From positions 1 to 64,000 of the forward strand of contig NZ_BBCJ01000010.1 of the NCBI RefSeq assembly GCF_001311985.1: a stretch of DNA of 64,000 nucleotides, given 5' to 3'. Shown here one piece after another: positions 21,335 to 29,839 of this stretch. This DNA comes from Geotalea toluenoxydans JCM 15764. Lineage in GTDB: Bacteria > Desulfobacterota > Desulfuromonadia > Geobacterales > Geobacteraceae. The first letter of the stretch is position 1, and each line of letters opens with the position of its first letter. Position numbers and translations under genes: made by a program. Below the pieces are notes generated by a model. The model was given only the letters and a program-made list of their open reading frames with translations, was not told the DNA's origin and did no database searches.

Positions 21335-22288
21335 ATGCCAGTCTCAGCCGCTGCACCGGTGCTGCATACCATTGTCGTCCTGACCTATAACAGAAAGGAT
21401 GTTCTCGCCGAACTGCTGCTGCAGCTGCAGCGAATATCCCGCCCCGACGTCGAGGTGGTGGTGGTGGACAACTGCTCCACCGATGGTACGGAAGAGTTTG
21501 TCAAGGCATCGTTTCCAAATTTCACCCTGGTCCGGTTGCCGATCAATATGGGAGCTGTGGGACGGAATCGGGGAATGGCCATTGCCAGGGGAAGTCATGT
21601 GATCACCATAGACGATGACATTCTGGGGCTCGATGTCACTGCCCTTGAAGCGATCGCCAGCATGTTTGCCGTGGACTCCAGGCTGGGCGCCGTCTGCTTC
21701 AGGGTGATCGATCACTATTCGGGCCTTGTCTGCAACTGGTGCCATCCCAGAGATCCACAGCTCCATGGGGAAACCTCCTTCGAGACCAACGAGATAACCG
21801 AGGGGGCAGTGGCCTTTCGCAGGGAGGTACTTGACCAGGTGGGGCTTTATCCGGACGAATTTTTTATCAGCCATGAGGGGGCAGACCTGGCGGCCCGGAT
21901 CATCGACCGCGGCTATGAAATCAGGTACACGCCCCAGGTGACCGTCAGCCATAAATACGCCCAGAATGCCCGGCCCGGGTGGCGCCGTTACTATTACGAT
22001 ACCAGGAATGATTTCTGGCTGGCCATCCGCAACTACAGCCCATTGTTCATCATGTTGCATCTGGTGCGGAGATTACCCGCAACTTTTATTTATGCGGTGC
22101 GGGACGGTTTTCTCCACTACTGGGTGAAAGCAGTCGGGGATGCTCTGCTGCATCTGCCCGAGATGATGAAGCAAAGACGCCCCATTTCCCGGGAAGCCCA
22201 CCTGAAGCTGCGGCTTCTAAACAAGGAAAAACCTGGTTTGGGTTTTTACCTGAAAAAACGGCTCTTCGCCAAGCGAGTCAAGATATGA
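21335..22288 (+). CDS. Glycosyltransferase family 2
   Basis: 317 residues. GT-A fold: the N-terminal HTIVVLTYNRKDVLAELL, the nucleotide-binding VVVDNCSTDGTEEFV, the metal-binding ITIDDDI (DxD equivalent), and a downstream EGAVAFRREVLDQVGLYPDEFF. No membrane segments at the N-terminus; a hydrophobic stretch near residue 230 may touch the membrane. AGGAG precedes the ATG. ATGA overlap with the next gene. Frame intact. Donor and acceptor sugars unknown. Confidence 0.87.
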   Translation: MPVSAAAPVLHTIVVLTYNRKDVLAELLLQLQRISRPDVEVVVVDNCSTDGTEEFVKASFPNFTLVRLPINMGAVGRNRGMAIARGSHVITIDDDILGLDVTALEAIASMFAVDSRLGAVCFRVIDHYSGLVCNWCHPRDPQLHGETSFETNEITEGAVAFRREVLDQVGLYPDEFFISHEGADLAARIIDRGYEIRYTPQVTVSHKYAQNARPGWRRYYYDTRNDFWLAIRNYSPLFIMLHLVRRLPATFIYAVRDGFLHYWVKAVGDALLHLPEMMKQRRPISREAHLKLRLLNKEKPGLGFYLKKRLFAKRVKI

Positions 22289-23406
22289 ACAATGCAACCG
22301 GAGCTCCAATTCCCGTTCTATTCGTCTTGCCGACCCTTGGTACCGGCGGTTCGGAACGGGTCGTCTTCAATTTGTGCCTAAATGCCGGGCCCCAGTATTT
22401 TCCCGTTGTCGCTGCATTCCGTGACGGGGCTCTTCGCAGTGAATTTACCAGGGCCGGCATTTGCTGTCACGTCCTGGACCGGCGCGGCGGCATAGATGTG
22501 AGCCTGATCTTAAAGCTGTTGCAGTTGATGAGAAAATATGGGATTCGGCTGGTGAACAGCCATCACTTCGTTTCCCTCTTCTATGCCTTCTGGGCGGCAC
22601 GCTGTCTGAGGCTGCCCCTTATGCATACCGAGCACTCCAAATGGGAGATGGAATCCAGAACCCCCTTCTGGAACGGCTGGTTCAGGTTCTTTCTCAGGAA
22701 CATCCAGATGGTGAATGCCGTATCGGAAGCATCCTTCGCCCATTTGAAACAGGCGTACGGCGTCAACTCCAAGGCGGTGTTGACCTTGAATGGCATTGAC
22801 GTGGAACTTTTTCAATCAAAATGCGACAGGGTGAAGCTGAGGGAGTCTCTGGGACTGAAGGCGAATGATGCTGTTGTGGGAACGGTTGGCAACCTGCGCC
22901 GGGAAAAGAACCAGGCCCTCCTTATTCGAGCCGTTGCCATGCTCAAGGATTGGGGCCGACCATGCAAGGCGGTTATCGTTGGTGACGGGCCCTGTCGCAA
23001 GGAGCTTGAAGAACTGGCGGCAACTCTTGGGGTGGGGGAAGAAGTCATGTTTCTGGGCACCCGCAATGACGTCCCATCGCTCTATGCCGCCTTCGATATG
23101 TATTGCCTCTCTTCCCGTTACGAAGGCCTGCCCTTGACTCTTCTTGAAGCCATGTCCGCCTCTCTGCCGGTTATAGGCACTGAAGTGATGGGGATTGCCG
23201 AGGTTGTATCCCATAATCACAACGGACTGCTGGTACCTGATGACAGCTGCCCCCATCTGGCTGCCGCAATCACCGTGTTGCAGAACGATGCCCCATTGAG
23301 GCAAAGGATTTCAGAGAATGGCCACCGTTTCGTCAAGGATAACTATCAGCTTGAAAGCTCCGTGAACCGTTACAAGGAGCTGTTTACCTCACTAATCTGC
23401 AAATAA
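22285..23406 (+). CDS. Glycosyltransferase family 4
   Basis: 373 residues, intact. The N-terminal VLFVLPTLGTGGSERVV is the classic GT4 donor-side loop. The C-terminal half has GTVGNLRREKNQALLIRA, VIVGDGPCRKELEEL and YEGLPLTLLEAMSASLPVIGTEVMGIAEVV, which contains the E-x7-E nucleotide-sugar motif. A retaining GT-B enzyme that probably adds one residue of the repeat unit. Confidence 0.88.
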   Translation: MNNATGAPIPVLFVLPTLGTGGSERVVFNLCLNAGPQYFPVVAAFRDGALRSEFTRAGICCHVLDRRGGIDVSLILKLLQLMRKYGIRLVNSHHFVSLFYAFWAARCLRLPLMHTEHSKWEMESRTPFWNGWFRFFLRNIQMVNAVSEASFAHLKQAYGVNSKAVLTLNGIDVELFQSKCDRVKLRESLGLKANDAVVGTVGNLRREKNQALLIRAVAMLKDWGRPCKAVIVGDGPCRKELEELAATLGVGEEVMFLGTRNDVPSLYAAFDMYCLSSRYEGLPLTLLEAMSASLPVIGTEVMGIAEVVSHNHNGLLVPDDSCPHLAAAITVLQNDAPLRQRISENGHRFVKDNYQLESSVNRYKELFTSLICK

Positions 23407-23421
23407 CGGTTCGGAGAGAGC

Positions 23422-24563
23422 ATGGAAATACTGGCGTTTTTGTTCTGGGTTCTCATAATTCTCATTTTTTACCCCTATGTCATTTACCCGGGGATGCTCT
23501 TTCTGCTGGGACTTGTCCGCAACAGGAAAGTCGTTGCCGGCCCTGGGAAGCCGCTGGTGACGATCATAATCCCGGCCTTCAACGAGGAAGCCGTCATCGG
23601 AAAGAAGCTGCAAAACACCCTGATGCTCGACTACCCGCGGCAGCTTCTGCAGATCATCGTCATATCCGATGCTTCAACGGATGGAACCGATGAAATAGCC
23701 GGCAGCTTCGCCAAAGAAGGGGTGAAACTGCTGAGAAACGAGACGCGAAAGGGTAAAACCTACGGCTTGAATCGCGCCTGTGAAATGGCCAGGGGAGAGG
23801 TACTGGTATTTACCGATGCTGACTCCATGTTCCATAAGGAAATGCTCAATCTGCTGGTGCGTAATTTTGCCCACAAGGAGATAGGCCTGGTCACCGGGAG
23901 CACCCGCTATCTGAGTAAGGCAGGGGACGGCAGCATGGTGGCCACCATGGGCAAATATACCCTCTTCGAGAGATGGATCAAGGAACAGGAGAGTCGCATC
24001 GGCTCGTGTATCGGTGCTGACGGAGCCATATTCGCCATGAGAAGGGAGTATTACCGTCCCCTGGACGAAAAGGACATCAACGATTTCGTCATTCCCCTGA
24101 ACGTTGTCCGGCAGGGGAAACGGGTAGTCCTAGACCGGGATGTCTACTGCCTGGAGGAGCATGCCGACGATGAGGGAATGGAGTTTTCGCGGCAGATCAG
24201 GATCACCAACCGGACCATCCGCGCCCTCATAAGTAACCGGGACATGCTTAACCCTTTCAGGCATGGCTGTTTTGCTGGATGCTCTGGTCCCACAAGATGC
24301 TTCGTTTTCTTCTGCCTTGGTTTGCCATATTGCTCTACGGAGTGATCGTCTTGCTGGCCCTTGCCGGTAGCCTTTTCCATCAGGTTCTGTTTTTCCTGGT
24401 TGCAGCTTTTGTCGCATCCTTCCTTGTTATCAAGCCGGGGGGCAATGCCATTCTCGCCCTGATGAGATCATTTGTTCAGATGAATGAGGCGTGTCTCCTT
24501 GCCTGGCTGAAAATATTCCGGAAGGAGACTATCGTGGTGTGGGACAAGTCGAATAACCCATAA
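23422..24563 (+). CDS. Membrane glycosyltransferase family 2, one apparent frameshift
   Basis: About 380 residues. An N-terminal membrane helix precedes the GT-A domain (VTIIIPAFNEEAVIG, ISDASTDGTDEIA, VFTDADSMFHKEM, then CIGADGAIFAMRREYY). One C appears lost near 24267 (ATGGCCTG read as ATGGCTG); restoring it gives GLFCWMLWSHKMLRFLLPW and two or three C-terminal membrane helices, as in processive or cellulose-synthase-like GT2 enzymes. GGAGAGAGC precedes the ATG. Without the repair the protein would end at 24345 and lose its membrane domain. Confidence 0.84.
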
Positions 24564-24638
24564 CGGCTACCTTTAAACCGGCGGGATTTACGTTTCTGAA
24601 AGGCTACCGGTTGATGGGACCAACGGACACGGTGACTT

Positions 24639-25919
24639 ATGACGATGCCAAAACTGTTCATTCTCGGCCTGCTGTACATCAATATCGGCCGGCCACAGGA
24701 TGTACTTACTTTTCTTAAACCCTTGAGCCTGGGATATATCTTCGGCGGACTGACATTGGCTTACCTGCTGCTCAAAAAGAAAGAGCTGGATCAAGGCCTG
24801 GAGGTCCAGGCTGAAGAAAATAAAGCAATTTTCCGGGTCTTGCTGTGGATACTCATCTCGGCCCCTTTCTCAATGCACCTGGGGCACACGGTCGGCACCA
24901 TGACTGTCATACTTAAGAACCTGGTTCTCTATGGGGGATTGTATTACTGCTTCAAGACTGAGGAAGACTTCGAGCTTGTCAGCAGGACATTGCTGTTTTC
25001 CATCCTCACCCTTTCCTTGGGGGGCTTGTTCATAGGGGAGTCATCGGAAAGATCCAGTGTCGGAACTTTTTACGACCCGAACGACCTGGCTTTGGTCCTG
25101 ACGTCGTGCATACCTTTCATCATGTATCACCTGAGGGACAGGAATATCGTGCTAAAAATCATTGCTCTCATAACTGCACTGGCGACACTCATGCAAATAG
25201 TGTTGACCCAGTCGAGAATGGGCTTTCTGCTGCTGGTCCTTGCTTCCCTGTTGACTATTCTGCAAAACAGGTCGTCGCTTCTGGGCTTGTTGAAGGGGGT
25301 ATTCATAACGGGGGTTTTTGCCGTTTTTTTCATGGGCATGGTTACACCTGCATATCTGGAACGTATTCAAACTATTTTTATGAAAGGATCAACCGGGTCC
25401 GGCAGGACCTACATTTGGAAAAGGGCAGTGGAAATGGCCAATGCCAATCCTGTATTCGGTGTGGGCTTTGGAGCCTTCCCCTCGGCTTATGGCAGGCTTC
25501 TGGCAGACGGCAGGTTTTCAAAAGTCGATGACCATAAATACAATGTTGCCTGGAAGGTCTCCCATAACAGTTACCTCAAGGTTCTGGCAGAGACGGGCTA
25601 TATTGGATTGTTCCTGTATTTGTTGCTGCTGAAGAAAGTGGTAATGAACATGCGATCGGTAAAGGCCTGGTTCCGGGAACAAGGTGATTGGAATGCAATA
25701 CAGAAGGTGAATGCCGTGGAAGGTGCCCTATACCTGCTGCTGGTTGGCTCCTTTTTTCTCGACCAGGAGTTCAATTCCTTTTTTTTCACCCTTGTGTCAC
25801 TGGGCATCCTTTTCCAGCGTGTCAGGGCGGTTTCTCCTGCGACAGCCCAGGCACCCGCAGTTGAGACGACAATGCTGCAACCCGGAGCCCTTTTTAACGA
25901 GCCGGCTAAATCAACTTGA
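24639..25919 (+). CDS. O-antigen ligase/polymerase-like membrane protein (Wzy_C family)
   Basis: 426 residues with about ten predicted membrane helices. The Wzy_C signature follows a long hydrophobic core: MKGSTGSGRTYIWKRAVEMANANPVFGVGFGAF, then KVSHNSYLKVLAETGYIG, with the conserved H-N-x-Y. Proteins of this family near XrtA genes have been proposed as glycan polymerases or O-glycosylation ligases. It could be the polymerase for the exopolysaccharide made by the upstream genes, since no other Wzy candidate is present. The start is at 24639 or 24645. Confidence 0.85.
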   Translation: MTMPKLFILGLLYINIGRPQDVLTFLKPLSLGYIFGGLTLAYLLLKKKELDQGLEVQAEENKAIFRVLLWILISAPFSMHLGHTVGTMTVILKNLVLYGGLYYCFKTEEDFELVSRTLLFSILTLSLGGLFIGESSERSSVGTFYDPNDLALVLTSCIPFIMYHLRDRNIVLKIIALITALATLMQIVLTQSRMGFLLLVLASLLTILQNRSSLLGLLKGVFITGVFAVFFMGMVTPAYLERIQTIFMKGSTGSGRTYIWKRAVEMANANPVFGVGFGAFPSAYGRLLADGRFSKVDDHKYNVAWKVSHNSYLKVLAETGYIGLFLYLLLLKKVVMNMRSVKAWFREQGDWNAIQKVNAVEGALYLLLVGSFFLDQEFNSFFFTLVSLGILFQRVRAVSPATAQAPAVETTMLQPGALFNEPAKST

Positions 25920-25952
25920 TCTTAAAAATTTGAGTTTTTCCTGGTGGTATAA

Positions 25953-27112
25953 ATGGGATTGTCTCTGGAAGCCAGTACAATAAAAACCAAAGTGCTACAC
26001 CTGATTGCATCGCACAAGATCGGGGGGGCTGAAAGGCTGCTTATTGCTTTTGCCCAGGCCGTGGACCTGAACAGGTTTGATGTGGTGCTGGGGATATTCG
26101 TCCGTCCCGATCATGAAAATGACCTCCTGTGGCAGGAAGCGAAAAAATTGAAAATTCCGCTGGAGCCGGTCGTCATTCGCTCTGCCTTCGATTTCAACCA
26201 GCTGCACGACATCTACGCCATTATCAAAAAGCACAAACCGGATGTCATCCATACCCATGGTTATAAAACCAATATCCTGGCCTTTTTATTTGCCAGACTT
26301 TTCAATATCAAAGCCGTATCTACGGTACATGGGTGGCTGCATGCGGAACGTTTCGTTACCCGATTCCTTCAACGGGTCAACTTTCTCTGCCTGAGAAGGT
26401 TCGACAGGGTCATAGCTGTTTCAGATGCGGTTAAAACAGGTTTGGAAAAGTGCGGTATACCTGCCGACAAAATCACAGTCATAAAGAACATTCCCAGCTT
26501 TTCTTCCTGTGATTCAACAGCTGGAGAATCTGTCAGGGATAACCTTGGCATTCCGCCGCAGGTAAAAGTGGTGGGATTTATCGGTCGGCTGGAGAAGGTG
26601 AAGGGTGGCGCTCAATTCATCCAGGCAGCCTTATGCGCCCTTGAGACCAGACAGGATCTTTTTTTCATTGTCATTGGCGAGGGTTCACAGAAGGCTGATC
26701 TGGAAGAGATGGTTGCAAAGTCCGGATTTGGTCCCCATTTTCATTTTTCCGGGTTTCTGAGCGACCCGACAAAGGCCTTCAGTGCCCTTGATCTTTACGT
26801 ATTATCATCCCTGGATGAAGCATTCCGCTGACGCTGTTGGAAGCCATGTATTTCGGTGTGCCTGTCATTGCCACCAGGGTCGGCGGCGTTCCCGAAGTGG
26901 TTAGCAACGGCATAACCGGCATCTTGCTTCCTCCGGACGATGCTCCGGCCATGGCTGCTGCTATCTCCAATACTCTAACGGACCATGTCAAAAGAGACAG
27001 AATGGTTTCCAGGGCGAAAAAAGAAATAGCCATGAAATATGATGTGGGAACATGGATCGCAAAGATTGAAAGCTTGTACGAGTCTGGTGCCCAGAGCAGG
27101 CTGCATGGCTAA
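25953..27112 (+). CDS. Glycosyltransferase family 4, one apparent frameshift
   Basis: About 386 residues. VLHLIASHKIGGAERLL at the N-terminus, HTHGYKTNILA and VIAVSDAVKTGL in the acceptor half, VGFIGRLEKVKGGAQFI and VIGEGSQKADLEEM in the donor half. One C is missing near 26825 (TTCCCGCTG read as TTCCGCTG), breaking the E-x7-E block. Restored, it reads DEAFPLTLLEAMYFGVPVIA. The gene as written ends at 26831, and the rest lies in the next frame to 27112. Confidence 0.85.
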
Positions 27113-27154
27113 TGATTATGGATCAACAGAAATCTTCAGACGAAGGAGCGGTCA

Positions 27155-28264
27155 ATGACAGCCATTCATATGGTGACGCAAGGAAAGTCTTCCTCGGGAC
27201 TGCCGGTCTATCTGCGTAACGGCTTGACCGATAATGGCCATGAAGTTAACTTCATCGATGCCCAATCCTGCCTTTTACCGAAGATCAGCGTGCTGCTGCA
27301 GTCATTCCATCCGAACAAGAAAAAATGGTTCCATCGCCGCTCCATGCTCGGAACCTATTCCGTCGCTGCCTGGCATCGAAACACGAGAATAAACGGGGCA
27401 ATTCTCGACGGTGTTCTGAAGCCGGAGGACAAGATCCTGCAGATCGGCGGACTATATGCCCCACATCCGGCGTCTGCCGGGCTGGAATACTATCTGTTCT
27501 TCACCTACACCATGAAACTGGCCTACAGGGACGGCTACTCACCCTGGATCCCCGAACCATGGGAGCGTGAAGCTGTTGTCGAGCTCGAGACGCGTCTTTA
27601 CTCTGAGGCAAAACATATATTCGTGGCTTCCAAATTCGTGCGCCGCCACCTGATTGCCGAATACGGTATTCCGGCAGATCGTATCACCGTCGCCGGTATG
27701 GGAGTGGATGATTTTTTCGTGCGCAACATGAGAATGCGGTTACCGGAAGAACCTGCAAAAAAATGCCTTTTTGTCGGTTATACTTTCCAGCTGAAGGGCG
27801 GGCCCGATGTACTCAAGGCATTCACCCTGGCAAGGAAATATGTGCCTGGCCTTGAACTGACCATCATCGGGCCAAATCACACCGAGGATATGGATCAGGA
27901 AGGGGTGCGCCATGTGGGCGCCGTAAGGGATCGTCAGGAGTTGCTGGAGTACTATCGAAGTGCCGACCTTTTCCTTCTTCCTTCCCGTTGTGATTCCTTC
28001 GGTTTTGTCTTCCTGGAAGCGATGACCCAGGGCCTGGTCTGTGTGGGCTCAAACATGAATGCCATGCCGGAGATTATAGCCGACGGCGAAACAGGTTTCA
28101 TTGTCGAGCCAGGCGATCACGTCCGGATGGCGGAGTTGATTGTCACTTTTTATCAGAATTCCCATTTGAGAACAGCCATGGGAAACCGGGCCAGGGAGCG
28201 GGTATTGGAGCGATTCATCTGGCCCCGGGTAATAGAGATCATGGAACGAGAGATCTTTCGCTGA
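27155..28264 (+). CDS. Glycosyltransferase family 4
   Basis: 369 residues, intact. The N-terminal half is unusual for GT4 (MVTQGKSSSGLPVYLRNGL). The donor half has the family pattern: AGMGVDDFF, CLFVGYTFQLKGGPDVLKAF, LPSRCDSFGFVFLEAMTQG, VCVGSNMNAMPEII and DGETGFIVEPGD. GGAG precedes the ATG. It is the last gene of the rightward exopolysaccharide run. The 340 bases that follow carry no gene and contain a candidate regulator site. Confidence 0.86.
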   Translation: MTAIHMVTQGKSSSGLPVYLRNGLTDNGHEVNFIDAQSCLLPKISVLLQSFHPNKKKWFHRRSMLGTYSVAAWHRNTRINGAILDGVLKPEDKILQIGGLYAPHPASAGLEYYLFFTYTMKLAYRDGYSPWIPEPWEREAVVELETRLYSEAKHIFVASKFVRRHLIAEYGIPADRITVAGMGVDDFFVRNMRMRLPEEPAKKCLFVGYTFQLKGGPDVLKAFTLARKYVPGLELTIIGPNHTEDMDQEGVRHVGAVRDRQELLEYYRSADLFLLPSRCDSFGFVFLEAMTQGLVCVGSNMNAMPEIIADGETGFIVEPGDHVRMAELIVTFYQNSHLRTAMGNRARERVLERFIWPRVIEIMEREIFR

Positions 28265-28605
28265 TCAGACCTTTTCCCGCACCATACTGCTTCTCCACCC
28301 CCTGTTTTCCTCACTTCTGTCCCCCTGTCTTATAACCTCATCATCAAGCCTTCACGGCGCCTGTCCATCTATTTCCCCTCCGGTGATTCTTGTCACACCA
28401 ATTAGAAGCCATTTCAGCCATAACTAGGAGCATGGAAAAACGGATCGTGACGCAGACGGCGACCACGGACCCGGCAACCAAAAACGTACGGAGGATCTTC
28501 AAGTTTTGATTGTGCATAGTTAATGGTTATCCACAGCGTAGCACAACTACATGTTTCAAACCTATTTTTGCTCCCCGTCAAAGGGCGCGGGTATGGAGGA
28601 AATAC
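28265..28605. other. Intergenic promoter region before the secreted-protein pair
   Basis: About 340 bases. The first 120 are CT-rich on the plus strand. A GTGA-N6-TCAC dyad is at 28383-28396 with a candidate -10 at 28419-28424, then a leader of about 170 bases to the ATG at 28606. No RNA gene and no clear terminator for the upstream operon was seen. Confidence 0.55.
28383..28396 (+). promoter_or_regulatory. Candidate Crp-family operator, site 1
   Basis: GTGATTCTTGTCAC, a GTGA-N6-TCAC dyad like a CRP site. Its centre is 29.5 bases before CATAAC (28419-28424), the spacing of a class II activator site centred at -41.5. The same 14-base element, differing at one spacer base, is found at 45315-45328. 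The Crp/Fnr regulator encoded at 47660 is the natural candidate to bind both. Confidence 0.6.
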
Positions 28606-29753
28606 ATGAGGAAAATCTTTAATCTAGTCGTTTTATCAGTTGTCAGCATGATAGCAGTCGGTTCAGCCAATGCAGCCATTATCGTGGCGGACCGTTTCGA
28701 TATGGATCATGACTGGTCCGGAAAAACAGAGTCAGATTTGAAAGGCATCACATCTACCGATCAAAGTGGTAACGCATGGGGAGGAATTGGCGCTAATTAC
28801 CCTGCTGTTATCAACGAGGCATCAAGATACGGGGATGCAGGCCGAGGACTTCGTTTTCAGCTTGCCCCCGGCAGCGGCAAAGAAACAATCGGTTGTGAAA
28901 TGAGTGGCTACCCAAAAGCTCCATGGCAAGGACCGTCCCAGTTCATCGGATACTATTCGAAATCTCCGACAATACCAACTGGGGAACGAAAGGCAGCACC
29001 CTGAAGATGCTGCGCTTCAACATGGAGAAGAATGACGTCATTCCTGAGCTGGTAGGGGGGGCATACTCGGTTTTCATAGGTACTTCCAATGTTTTTAACG
29101 GCATCTACAGGCCTGACAACAACTGGCACAAGTATCTGTGGGAATTCACCGCCCAGTCAAGCTCGGCTGCTGCTGACGGTGTGATCAGACTGTGGGTTGA
29201 CGATGCAGTGGTCTGGGAAAAAACCGACGTCAAGTGGAACAGCTATGGAACTATCGCCCATGGTACCCATTTTGACTATGGCTATACGACGAACTGGTAC
29301 TTCTTCTTCCTGCAAGGAAACCTCTCGGCGACCTATAACGGCCCGGAAAAGTTCATGTACTGGGACAACTACATCATCGCCACGACCAAGGCTGAGGTGG
29401 ACAGTTTTATCGGCACTCCGGCAACTGCCGCAGCCAAGGCAATGACCGGTGGCGCAACAGTCGAGGATAATCTTGCTCCCGATGATCCCACAGGACTCGC
29501 TGCAACAGCTTCATCGCCCAAGCAGGTGGATATCTCCTGGGGAGCAGCAGTGGATAACGTGGCGGTTACCGGCTACAAGGTCTATCGTAATGGTACCTAT
29601 GTCACAACAGTTACCGGAACCTCCATGTCGGATACAGGACTGAACCCATCGACTGACTACAGCTACACTGTTTCGGCAATAGATGCCACAGGCAATGAAT
29701 CTCAACAATCCATACCGGCAACAGCTACCACTGAATATGCGCCAGTGTCATAA
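28606..29753 (+). CDS. Secreted jelly-roll-like protein with fibronectin type III domain, one apparent frameshift
   Basis: About 383 residues. A signal peptide (LVVLSVVSMIAVGSANA) precedes a domain of about 255 residues shared with the next gene (IIVADRFDMDHDWSGKT, GSTLKMLRFNMEKNDVIPEL, WVDDAVVWEKTDVKW). It has the look of a concanavalin-like beta sandwich; this is tentative. A fibronectin type III domain follows (APDDPTGLAATASSPKQVDISW to DYSYTVSAIDATGNES). One A or C is lost near 28961 (SKISDNTNWG restored). No PEP-CTERM or other sorting tail is present. The site at 28383 suggests control by a Crp-family factor. Confidence 0.8.
29022..29205 (+). repeat. Near-identical tract shared with the next gene, copy 1
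   Basis: 184 bases aligned without gaps to 30257-30440. I count six differences, all synonymous. The flanking coding sequence of the two genes is much more diverged at the base level, especially just after the tract. Confidence 0.8.
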
Positions 29754-29782
29754 GAAGTGGCTGCCAAATGGACTAACCCGTA

Positions 29783-29805
29783 GTCTCACAAAGACAAGGT
29801 GAGAC
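29783..29805 (+). terminator. Hairpin between the paralogous secreted-protein genes
   Basis: Perfect seven-base stem GTCTCAC / GTGAGAC with a nine-base loop, followed by AGTTTGTTAT. It lies 29 bases after the first stop and about 35 before the next ATG. It could be a weak terminator or attenuating structure, or an operator dyad. The T-run is poor. Confidence 0.4.
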
Positions 29806-29839
29806 AGTTTGTTATACTCGTACAACAAGGAGTTACTGC

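Noticed and set aside
29783-29805. GTCTCAC-N9-GTGAGAC dyad as another Crp-type operator
   Set aside because: The half-sites face the opposite way (TCAC first, GTGA second) and the spacing differs; a hairpin at the RNA level is the simpler reading.
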